Assembly (NCBI GenBank): GCA_947178045.1
Contig: CAMWWR010000092.1
Coordinates: 1 to 7,128, forward strand
Direction: 5' to 3'
DNA length: 7,128 nucleotides
From: an uncultured Clostridia bacterium
GTDB taxonomy: Bacteria > Bacillota > Clostridia > Lachnospirales > Lachnospiraceae
A program made the position numbers and the translations under genes. Numbering within the stretch: the stretch's first letter is position 1; each line of letters opens with the position of its first letter. The notes under the pieces were generated by a model that searched no databases, was not told where the DNA came from, and worked only from the letters and a program-made list of their open reading frames with translations. Below are positions 1 to 5,707 of this stretch, in pieces.

Positions 1-4
1 AACG

Positions 5-20
5 GGCCGCAAGTGCGGCT
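5..20. repeat. Short GC-rich stem-loop at window edge
   Basis: GCCGC (6-10) pairs with GCGGC (15-19) around an AAGT loop, with a possible G-T wobble pair at 5/20. No T-tract follows, so it is not a canonical intrinsic terminator. It may belong to the 3' end or downstream region of a gene lying to the left of the window, but nothing here identifies that gene. Confidence 0.3.
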
Positions 21-53
21 GTAAAGGTTCCCGGGGGTGAGCCCTTTCCCATG

Positions 54-82
54 GGAAGTTTGCGCTGTGGGCGCAAACTTCC
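54..82. repeat. Perfect 12-bp palindrome upstream of glf
   Basis: GGAAGTTTGCGC (54-65) is exactly reverse-complementary to GCGCAAACTTCC (71-82), with a 5-base loop TGTGG. CCC (48-50) and GGG (83-85) could lengthen the stem past a three-base bulge. Neither strand has a T-tract after the stem, so it does not look like an ordinary Rho-independent terminator. It sits 54 bases before the glf start. It could be a dispersed intergenic palindrome, an RNA-processing or stabilising hairpin, or a protein-binding site. The structure is seen directly; its role is unknown. Confidence 0.75.
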
Positions 83-136
83 GGGCGGGAGCTATAAATA
101 TGAAAACGAGATACGGAGCGAGGAAAGGAGAGCGCG

Positions 137-1237
137 ATGCACTGTAAATACATTGTTGTCGGAGCGGGCCTGGCGGGTCTGACGGTGGCAGAGAGAATTG
201 CAAACGAAAAAAACGAGAAGGTGCTCATTGTCGAAAAACGGGGGCATATCGGGGGGAATGTTTACGATTCCTACAATGAGGACGGCATTCTGATCCACAA
301 TTACGGACCGCATATTTTCCATACGAACGACCGCGAGGTGTACGAATATCTCGGGCGCTTTACGAAGTGGAATGATTTCTGGCACAGGGTGCTGACGCAG
401 GTGGACGGCAATCTGATTCCGATGCCGATCACGCTGGAGACAATCAACCGGCTCTACAACTGCTCCATGACGCCGGAGGAGATGGAGCGCTTTATCAGCG
501 CGCGGGCGGTGCCGATGGACGAGGTCCGGACAAGCCGCGACGTGGCGCTGTCCAAGGTCGGAGAGGAGATTTACCAGAAATTCTTTGAAAATTATACGAA
601 GAAACAGTGGGGCGTCGACCCGGCGGATATCGACACGTCCGTGATTTCACGGATTCCGTTGCGCTACAACCGCGACACGCGCTATTTTACGGATAAATAC
701 CAGGGAATGCCGCGCTGCGGCTACACGAAGCTGTGCGAAGCGATGGCGGCGAGCAGCAACATCCGAATTCTGCTGAACACGGATTTCCAGGAGGTGCGTG
801 AGGAGCTTGACTGGGATACGCTGATTTATACGGGGCCGGCGGACGAATACTATAACTATAAGCATGGCAGACTGAAATACCGCAGTCTTGATTTTGTGTT
901 TGAGACCTTTGACTGCGAATCTTATCAGGAAGCGCCGGTCGTGAATTATCCGAATGACTACGACTATACCCGTATTACGGAATTCAAAAAAATGACCGGG
1001 CAGGAGAGCCGCAGGACGACGATTCTAAAGGAATTCCCGAAGGCGGAGGGCGAGCCGTACTATCCGTTCCCTACCGCGGACTGCAGGGCGCAGTTTGCTC
1101 TGTACCAGAAAGAGATGGAGCAGGAGAAAAATGTATATTTCCTCGGGCGGCTCGCAGAATACCGCTATTACAACATGGATGCCGTCGTGCGCAGCGCGCT
1201 GGATCTGTACCGGGATAAGATACGGCAGGATGGCTGA
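137..1237 (+). CDS. glf: UDP-galactopyranose mutase
   Basis: This flavoenzyme uses reduced FAD to interconvert UDP-galactopyranose and UDP-galactofuranose in the cytoplasm, supplying the Galf donor for surface glycans. The 366-residue product has the usual length of bacterial UGMs. An FAD-binding Rossmann motif GAGLAG lies at residues 9-14. It is followed by E33, the expected ribose-binding acid at the end of the second strand, and by GHIGGNVYD (36-44) and GPHIFHT (57-63). The mobile-loop signature YTKKQWG ends around W158, and YQGMPRCGY follows. R176, R279 and R338 occupy places expected for substrate-phosphate and active-site arginines. The C-terminal GRLAEYRYYNMD (337-348) is the family FAD-contact motif. 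The start is set by AAAGGAG at 124-130, six bases upstream. It appears to be the first gene of an operon with the glycosyltransferase and the DUF2298 protein. The first glycine motif reads LAG where many homologues have FSG, a minor variation. Confidence 0.97.
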   Translation: MHCKYIVVGAGLAGLTVAERIANEKNEKVLIVEKRGHIGGNVYDSYNEDGILIHNYGPHIFHTNDREVYEYLGRFTKWNDFWHRVLTQVDGNLIPMPITLETINRLYNCSMTPEEMERFISARAVPMDEVRTSRDVALSKVGEEIYQKFFENYTKKQWGVDPADIDTSVISRIPLRYNRDTRYFTDKYQGMPRCGYTKLCEAMAASSNIRILLNTDFQEVREELDWDTLIYTGPADEYYNYKHGRLKYRSLDFVFETFDCESYQEAPVVNYPNDYDYTRITEFKKMTGQESRRTTILKEFPKAEGEPYYPFPTADCRAQFALYQKEMEQEKNVYFLGRLAEYRYYNMDAVVRSALDLYRDKIRQDG

Positions 1238-1435
1238 GAAGGGGACTGCAGAAGGCGGTGAAAAGCAGAAGCCGGCAGAGAGCAGCAGACTCCGGAAAAG
1301 CGTGGCTGCCGCAGGATTGCAGAGGAAAAAGAGAATGGCGCGACGGGAAACAGCGCAGGCGGGAAGGGCAGCCGCAGTGCCGCAGCGGGAAAACAGGAGT
1401 GCGGCGGAGAAAAGAACACAGCAGGGAGAAGGATT
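1238..1435 (+). other. Purine-rich gap between glf and glycosyltransferase
   Basis: These 198 bases hold no gene I can support. The + strand is dominated by A and G and includes short GCCGCAG repeats (1371-1376, 1379-1384) and a weak GCCGCA/TGCGGC inverted repeat (1379-1384 with 1400-1405). No promoter or terminator is visible, so glf and the next gene are probably co-transcribed. One frame stays open from an ATG at 1230, overlapping the glf stop, to a TGA at 1455-1457 inside the next gene. Its 75-residue product would be a charged low-complexity Ala/Arg/Glu/Lys/Gln string with no good ribosome binding site, and is probably not a gene. The gap ends in the ribosome binding site AGGGAGAAGGA (1423-1433). 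Confidence 0.6.
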
Positions 1436-2158
1436 ATGGAAAAATTGTATATTGTGATACCGGCGTACAATGAGGAGGAAAATATCGAGCAGGTCGTGCG
1501 CGACTGGTATCCGGTCGTCGAGGGAATCGGCGGGGAGAGCAGGCTTGTCGTGATCGATGACGGGAGTAAGGATTCGACCTGGGCGAAGATGCAGAAGCTG
1601 GCGGAGGAGCTACCGATGTTTGAGCCGGTGACGAAGCAGAATCAGGGGCACGGCGCGACGGTGCTCTACGGGTATCATTATGCGCTGAAGGCCGGCGCGG
1701 ATTATGTGTTCCAGACGGATTCGGACGGGCAGACGCTGCCGGGTGAATTCGGAGCATTCTGGGAAAAAAGAGCGAACTACGCGATGGTGATCGGGCACCG
1801 CAAGGGCCGCCAGGACGGCCTGTCGCGCATTTTTGTGACAAAGACGCTCAAGCTTGTGTGCCGCCTTTGCTTCCATGTGACGGTGACGGACGCGAACACG
1901 CCGTTCCGCCTGATGCAGGCGAGGGATCTGGAGGAAAATCTGAAGCTTGTGCCGGAGAATTTTAATCTCTCCAATGTGATACTCTCCGTGATCTACGCGA
2001 AAAAGAAGCAGCCGGTGCTGTATCTGCCGATCACGTTCCGCCCGAGGCAGGGGGGAGTGAATTCGATCAATCTGAAAAAGATTTTCAAGATCGGAAAGCA
2101 GGCGTTCCGGGATTTTCGGACGATCAATAAATGTCTGAAAAACGAGATTAAGGAGTAG
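1436..2158 (+). CDS. Family 2 glycosyltransferase, polyprenyl-P type
   Basis: A soluble GT-A-fold, inverting sugar transferase acting on the cytoplasmic side. The 240-residue protein opens with IVIPAYNEEENI (6-17) and continues with IDDGSKDST (40-48), the nucleotide-binding aspartate region. NQGHGATV (69-76) and TDSDGQ (94-99) follow, the latter being the DXD-like metal site. GHRKGRQDGLSR (120-131) and DANTPFRLM (152-160) resemble the equivalent segments of dolichol- or undecaprenyl-phosphate sugar transferases (DPM1-like). No transmembrane segment is apparent, so it matches the soluble rather than the membrane-anchored subgroup. GGGAG at 1424-1428 lies seven bases before the ATG. Only 14 bases separate its stop from the likely DUF2298 start, which argues for coupled expression. 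The proximity of glf makes UDP-Galf a candidate donor, but the sugar and acceptor cannot be read from sequence. A direct glycan-polymerising transferase is the main alternative. Confidence 0.92.
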   Translation: MEKLYIVIPAYNEEENIEQVVRDWYPVVEGIGGESRLVVIDDGSKDSTWAKMQKLAEELPMFEPVTKQNQGHGATVLYGYHYALKAGADYVFQTDSDGQTLPGEFGAFWEKRANYAMVIGHRKGRQDGLSRIFVTKTLKLVCRLCFHVTVTDANTPFRLMQARDLEENLKLVPENFNLSNVILSVIYAKKKQPVLYLPITFRPRQGGVNSINLKKIFKIGKQAFRDFRTINKCLKNEIKE

Positions 2159-2172
2159 AAAAGAGGTTGGAA

Positions 2173-4677
2173 ATGAAAAGGAAGACGGATGCTGTAGGCT
2201 ATTTTCTTGTCCCGGCTGTGCTGCTCGGCGCGGTTATGCTGCTTGCGAGGACGCTGCTCGGTGCGGACTTCGGGCGCGTGTTTACCTGGTGGCTTGTGCT
2301 GCTGGGGCTCGGGTTGGTTGCATACCCTGTGACCGGCCTGATTTTCGGCAGATTCCATGACGGGGGCTTTATTTTCTCAAAGGCGATCGGGCTGGCGTTT
2401 ACCGGTATGCTGATGTGGTATCTCTCCTCGCTCAGAATCATGAAATTCAGCGCGCTGAATTCGGCCGTCTGCGTGGTGATCTGCATGGCGCTCGGGATCG
2501 GGCTGGCCTTGCTGACCCTGCGTCTGCAGAAAAGGAAGCCGGATTCGTGGTACGCGAGGGCGTGCAGCTATCAGGTGACGGCGAAAAAGCTCTCGGCGGC
2601 CCTGAAATCCGAGGTGATCTTCTTTCTGTTTTTCGCCTTCTGGTGCTATCTGCGCGCCTTTAAGCCGGAAGCCTACGGGACGGAGAAGTTTATGGACTAC
2701 GGCTTCATGGCAGTTATGGACCGCTGCGATTATATGCCGCCCGAGGATCTGTGGATGGCGGGCAAGAGCATCAATTATTACTATGTCGGGCAATATCTCG
2801 CGACCTATCTGACAAAGCTCTCGGGCGTTGGGGTGGAGTACGGCTACAATCTGATGATGATGACGCTGGCGGCCTTCGGTTTTTCGATGCCGTTCTCCCT
2901 GGCAAACAATATCGTGCGCACATTCCTGCAGGACCGGGGTATGAAAAGGCGCGGCGAGAGCGCGGAGAACGCCTCAAAACGGGCGCGCAGGCTGCGTCCA
3001 GCGCTGTCCGCGGTGCTGCCGCCGGCGACGGGCGTGGTGGCGGGACTTGCCGTTTCCGTTGCGGGCAATATGCATTATCTTTTCTTCCGCTGGTTTGTGC
3101 CGTGGGCAGAAAAGCTGGTCGGCTACGACGAGGCGGACATCGATAAATTCTGGTTTCCGAACTCGACGCGCTACATTGGCTATAATCCGGATACCTCGGA
3201 CAAAACGATTCATGAGTTCCCGAGCTATTCGTTTATTCTCGGTGATCTGCACGCGCATGTCATCAACATTATGTTCGTCCTGACGGTGCTCGCGATGCTC
3301 TTTGCGTGGCTTTTGTACCGCAAGGAGAAGATGGACGAGGTGCGCGCCGGCTGTGAGAGCGCGAAGCCGTCCATGATCGGCGAGGCCTTCCATCCGATGA
3401 TTCTGCTGCTCGGCTTTTTTATCGGAATGTTCCACACAACGAATTTCTGGGATTTTCCGATCTATTTTGTCGTGGCGGGGGCGATCATTCTGTTTTCCAA
3501 TGCGGTTGTGTACCGCTTTTCGATGAACACCGTCAAGCTGACGGCGCTGCAGGCGGTGCTGGTGCTTCTGATTTCCAAGATCGTCAGTCTGCCATTTACG
3601 ATCAGCTTCGATCAGATCTCGACGCAGCTCCGCCTGAATTATTACCGCACGCCGGTGCATCAGCTCGCCATACTGTGGGGGCTGCCGATCCTCCTGATCC
3701 TGATCTTTTTGTGGGACCGCTACACGGATGCGTACCGCGCGGGCATGCTGCCCGGCTACCGCTATTCATCGGACGGCACGCGCATCCGGGATGATAAGGG
3801 GGACAAAAACAAGCTCTTCCAGTTCATCGAAAGTCTGCAGGTGTCCGATCTGTTCATCGTGACAATCGGGCTCTGTGGGATCGGGCTTGTGATGATTCCG
3901 GAGTGGATCTATGTGAAGGATATCTATGAGGGCGCTTACAAGCGGGCGAACACGATGTTCAAGCTGACCTATCAGTCCTACATTATGTTCGGGATATGTA
4001 TGGCCTACATTCTGATGAAGCTCCTTGTTTTCGCGCGCTCGTATTTTCAAAGGGTGGCAGGCATTGTGCTGGCGCTCTGCTTTATCACGACGCTCGGCTA
4101 TTTCGGGAACGGGGTGAACGGCTGGTTCGGCAATGTGAGGGACCGCAGCCGCTACCAGGGTCTGGATGCGACCGCATTCCTGAAAAAGGAAAATATGGCG
4201 GACGCGGAGGCGATCGCCTGGCTGAAGGAAAATATCACGGGCCGTCCGGTCGTCCTCGAGTGCTGGGGATCCAGCTACAGCTTTTACGAGAGAGTTTCCG
4301 CGATGACCGGCTTCCCGACCGTGCTCGGCTGGCAGACCCACGAGTGGCTCTGGAGAAGCGACGCGTCGGGCGGCTTCCCTGCCGTGGTGGACGAGAGAAG
4401 AAAGGATGTGCTCGCGATCTATTATTCGCAGGATGAAGCGGAGGTACGCGAGCTTATCGAAAAGTATAATATCGACTATATTTACATCGGCGTGTCGGAG
4501 CGCAACATCAGAGGCAATGATACCGTCCGGGATGTGTATGACAGCATCCAGGAGAGCCGCGGCCTTGCGGACAGCGTCAACGAAGAGCTGCTGAGAAGTC
4601 TCGGTGAGGTCGTGTTTGAGACAGAGACGGGCAGCTACAGCGGGGAGGCCTGCATTATCCGCGTGAATCAAAACTGA
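2173..4677 (+). CDS. DUF2298 (YYY) multi-pass membrane protein
   Basis: A very large integral membrane protein of the DUF2298 family, whose biochemical role is not established. Its many-helix-plus-soluble-tail layout resembles GT-C glycosyltransferases that use lipid-linked sugars. With the ATG at 2173 the product is 834 residues. About 14 hydrophobic segments fill roughly residues 5-660, followed by a soluble C-terminal domain. Family-type motifs include KFMDYGF (from about 172), the SINYYYVGQY block, HEFPSYSFILGDLHAH (347-362), HTTNFWDFPIYF, YKRANTMFK (589-597) and GWQTHEWLWR (719-728). A basic loop around residues 255-280 should be cytoplasmic. AAGAGG at 2161-2166 is six bases from this ATG. 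An in-frame TTG at 2167 would add two residues but directly abuts that site. It is the last gene before a strong terminator and follows the glycosyltransferase closely, suggesting that the two act in sequence. The final residues IIRVNQN are echoed downstream (see the repeat entry). Confidence 0.92.
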   Translation: MKRKTDAVGYFLVPAVLLGAVMLLARTLLGADFGRVFTWWLVLLGLGLVAYPVTGLIFGRFHDGGFIFSKAIGLAFTGMLMWYLSSLRIMKFSALNSAVCVVICMALGIGLALLTLRLQKRKPDSWYARACSYQVTAKKLSAALKSEVIFFLFFAFWCYLRAFKPEAYGTEKFMDYGFMAVMDRCDYMPPEDLWMAGKSINYYYVGQYLATYLTKLSGVGVEYGYNLMMMTLAAFGFSMPFSLANNIVRTFLQDRGMKRRGESAENASKRARRLRPALSAVLPPATGVVAGLAVSVAGNMHYLFFRWFVPWAEKLVGYDEADIDKFWFPNSTRYIGYNPDTSDKTIHEFPSYSFILGDLHAHVINIMFVLTVLAMLFAWLLYRKEKMDEVRAGCESAKPSMIGEAFHPMILLLGFFIGMFHTTNFWDFPIYFVVAGAIILFSNAVVYRFSMNTVKLTALQAVLVLLISKIVSLPFTISFDQISTQLRLNYYRTPVHQLAILWGLPILLILIFLWDRYTDAYRAGMLPGYRYSSDGTRIRDDKGDKNKLFQFIESLQVSDLFIVTIGLCGIGLVMIPEWIYVKDIYEGAYKRANTMFKLTYQSYIMFGICMAYILMKLLVFARSYFQRVAGIVLALCFITTLGYFGNGVNGWFGNVRDRSRYQGLDATAFLKKENMADAEAIAWLKENITGRPVVLECWGSSYSFYERVSAMTGFPTVLGWQTHEWLWRSDASGGFPAVVDERRKDVLAIYYSQDEAEVRELIEKYNIDYIYIGVSERNIRGNDTVRDVYDSIQESRGLADSVNEELLRSLGEVVFETETGSYSGEACIIRVNQN

Positions 4678-4759
4678 GGATGAATTACCCTCTGCGTAAA
4701 CCAAAACGGAGGGATTGTCCGGCGGGGCGCTTCCGGCACAGAATATTATCCGCGTGAAT
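4654..4759 (+). repeat. Three echoes of the DUF2298 gene 3' end
   Basis: ATTATCCGCGTGAAT occurs exactly at 4654-4668, inside the DUF2298 gene, and again at 4745-4759 in the intergenic region, an offset of 91 bases. Between them, GCGTAAACCAAAACGGAGGG (4694-4713) matches GCGTGAATCAAAACTGAGGA (4661-4680) at 16 of 20 positions, an offset of 33 bases. The middle copy is in frame with the gene and would read VNQN again after the stop codon. The third copy is in another frame. This looks like decayed tandem duplication of the gene end; the similarity is directly visible, the history is inferred. Confidence 0.7.
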
Positions 4760-4771
4760 AGCCGTGGAATC

Positions 4772-4818
4772 ACAAAATCTCCTGCATTGCATAAAATGGA
4801 TGCAGGAGATTTTGTTTT
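4772..4818 (+). terminator. Strong intrinsic terminator after DUF2298 gene
   Basis: ACAAAATCTCCTGCAT (4772-4787) is perfectly complementary to ATGCAGGAGATTTTGT (4800-4815), giving a 16-bp stem with a 12-base loop. The stem runs into ATTTTGTTTT on the 3' side. It should end the glf operon transcript 95 bases past the DUF2298 stop. The left arm begins with A-rich sequence, so the hairpin could also work, less strongly, on the opposite strand. It lies directly against the ribosome binding site of the next gene, so it may act as an attenuator for that gene. Confidence 0.88.
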
Positions 4819-4823
4819 GGAGG
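4819..4823 (+). promoter_or_regulatory. Ribosome binding site fixing the DUF4397 start
   Basis: GGAGG lies five bases before the ATG at 4829 and decides the start. The frame is open further upstream to about 4715, but that extension runs through the terminator hairpin and a repeat copy. Its other ATG (4796) lies in the hairpin loop with no ribosome binding site. The site begins one base after the terminator T-tract. Confidence 0.8.
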
Positions 4824-4828
4824 CATTT

Positions 4829-5524
4829 ATGGAACAGGGAGTTCTGTTTTCCAGAGTTCGGGTGCTGCATGCGGCCTGCTTCGCGCCGGCGGTCGGCGTT
4901 GTGATCGGAAACCGGGAGGTCGTGAAGGAGCTGCGCTACGGGGAAGCCTCGGGCTATGCGAGAATTACCGGAGGCTTTCGAAGGGTCACTGTCGTCAGCC
5001 GGGAGACAGGGGAGGAGCTGCTCTCCGAAACCGTGCCGTTTCCGGAGGGAAGCCAGCTGACTCTCGTGATCTGCAACACGATGAATCAGCTGTCCCTCAT
5101 CCCGATGCCGGAGACGGTCTGTGATGCGGGCAAGGGGAAGGGGTGCTTCCGCGTCGCGAATTATACCTTTGACGACGGTCCGTTCCGGGTGCTGCAGGAC
5201 AGGGATACGGTGTTCGCCTGCGTCGCGCCGGGCGCCTGCACCTCGTTTTTGCCGGCGGCGGCGGGAAGCTACGATTTTTGGCTGGCGGAGACGGAGGATT
5301 GCGCGGCGATGGCGGAGCCAGCATACGGCGGGACGGGCACACAGAGCATGAGGAGGCCGGAATCCGGCGATGCGCAGGTTTCAAATAGCGCGAACCGTAT
5401 GCCGCTCCCGGAATCGGCGGGAGAAATCTACGTCAGAGTTATGCCTGGCGTCAGCTATACGGCCTGCATTCTCGGGGCCTGCGGCAGCGATGTGCCGCTG
5501 GAGATAAAGATACTTGAATTCTGA
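4829..5524 (+). CDS. DUF4397 domain protein, two units
   Basis: This 231-residue protein looks like a tandem DUF4397 protein, a beta-rich family of unknown function. Unit one opens with SRVRVLHAACFAPAVGVVIG (8-27), close to the family pattern RVVHASPDAPAVDV. It continues through LRYGEASGYARITGGFRRVTV and ends near residue 90. Unit two starts around CFRVANYTFDDGPFRVL, includes PAAAGSYDFWLAETE, and resumes at IYVRVMPGVSYTACILG (from 200). A polar low-complexity stretch rich in Gly, Ser, Pro and Arg (about 157-198) interrupts unit two. There is no signal peptide, membrane segment or sorting signal, although many family members are secreted. Nine cysteines are present, including CX5C and CX4C pairs. 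The gene lies just beyond the operon terminator and has no visible promoter of its own between terminator and start. It may depend on readthrough, and no specific link to the sugar genes can be shown. Confidence 0.83.
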   Translation: MEQGVLFSRVRVLHAACFAPAVGVVIGNREVVKELRYGEASGYARITGGFRRVTVVSRETGEELLSETVPFPEGSQLTLVICNTMNQLSLIPMPETVCDAGKGKGCFRVANYTFDDGPFRVLQDRDTVFACVAPGACTSFLPAAAGSYDFWLAETEDCAAMAEPAYGGTGTQSMRRPESGDAQVSNSANRMPLPESAGEIYVRVMPGVSYTACILGACGSDVPLEIKILEF

Positions 5525-5588
5525 CATGTGGGCTTCGGGCGTCTCCGTCCATCTAAATAAAAAGTGTATAGTATGGGAGAAAAATTTA

Positions 5589-5617
5589 TTGAAATTTTAG
5601 GAAAAATACGATATAAT
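5589..5617 (+). promoter_or_regulatory. Sigma-A promoter for the regulator pair
   Basis: TTGAAA (5589-5594) and TATAAT (5612-5617) are separated by exactly 17 bases in AT-rich DNA, a near-consensus vegetative promoter. Transcription should begin around 5624, leaving a leader of about 80 bases before the first regulator. The surrounding segment 5525-5707 holds no gene, and I see no clear terminator for the DUF4397 gene. Confidence 0.88.
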
Positions 5618-5635
5618 CAATAAAAAAGAAAAAAC

Positions 5636-5684
5636 AACCTGCTTTCAAGAGGGCTTCTGATCAAAGCAGTATTGCGAGCAGGTT
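5636..5684 (+). promoter_or_regulatory. Leader with two competing hairpins
   Basis: AACCTGCT (5636-5643) is perfectly complementary to AGCAGGTT (5677-5684). The overlapping CTGCTTT (5639-5645) is perfectly complementary to AAAGCAG (5663-5669). Both pairings use the same left arm and so exclude each other. They lie in the predicted mRNA leader, just downstream of the promoter and 23 bases before the start codon. The repeats could alternatively be DNA operator half-sites for the encoded HTH proteins. Neither role is demonstrated. Confidence 0.45.
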
Positions 5685-5696
5685 TGCAACTGATAC

Positions 5697-5702
5697 GGGG
5701 TG
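5697..5702 (+). promoter_or_regulatory. Weak ribosome binding site of first regulator
   Basis: GGGGTG is a partial match to the end of AGGAGGTG. It sits better before the ATG at 5708 than before the ATG at 5705, which immediately precedes it in the same frame. The frame also extends to a TTG at 5672, but that has no ribosome binding site and lies within the leader inverted repeats. Confidence 0.5.
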
Positions 5703-5707
5703 TAATG

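Noticed and set aside
1..24. C-terminal end of an upstream gene (seven codons then TAA at 22-24)
   Set aside because: All three forward frames close or run on without recognisable protein, and seven codons are too few to support a gene.
60..98. Promoter before glf using TATAAA at 93-98
   Set aside because: No -35 hexamer lies at suitable spacing: TTGCGC at 60-65 is 27 bases away and lies within the palindrome.
4715..4749. Promoter for the DUF4397 gene using TTGTCC (4715) and TATTAT (4744)
   Set aside because: The spacer is 23 bases, too long for sigma-A, and any transcript would still meet the terminator at 4772-4818.
4680..4757. A 25-codon basic open frame (ATG 4680) between the DUF2298 stop and the terminator, considered as a leader peptide
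   Set aside because: The only Shine-Dalgarno-like sequence (TGAGG, 4675-4679) touches the ATG directly. The frame lies in repeat-derived sequence and lacks a codon run typical of attenuation leaders.
3766..4773. 335-codon open frame on the minus strand
   Set aside because: It is the complement of the well-supported DUF2298 gene, and its translation has the look of shadow coding with no family motif.
4715..4828. Longer N-terminus for the DUF4397 protein from a TTG at 4715 or an ATG at 4796
   Set aside because: The extension crosses a duplicated gene-end fragment and the intrinsic terminator and has no ribosome binding site. The first domain unit begins just after the ATG at 4829, which has GGAGG at ideal spacing.
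5567..5572. Second promoter from TATAGT upstream of the regulators
   Set aside because: No acceptable -35 sequence is present 16-18 bases upstream, while the TTGAAA/TATAAT pair just downstream is far better.
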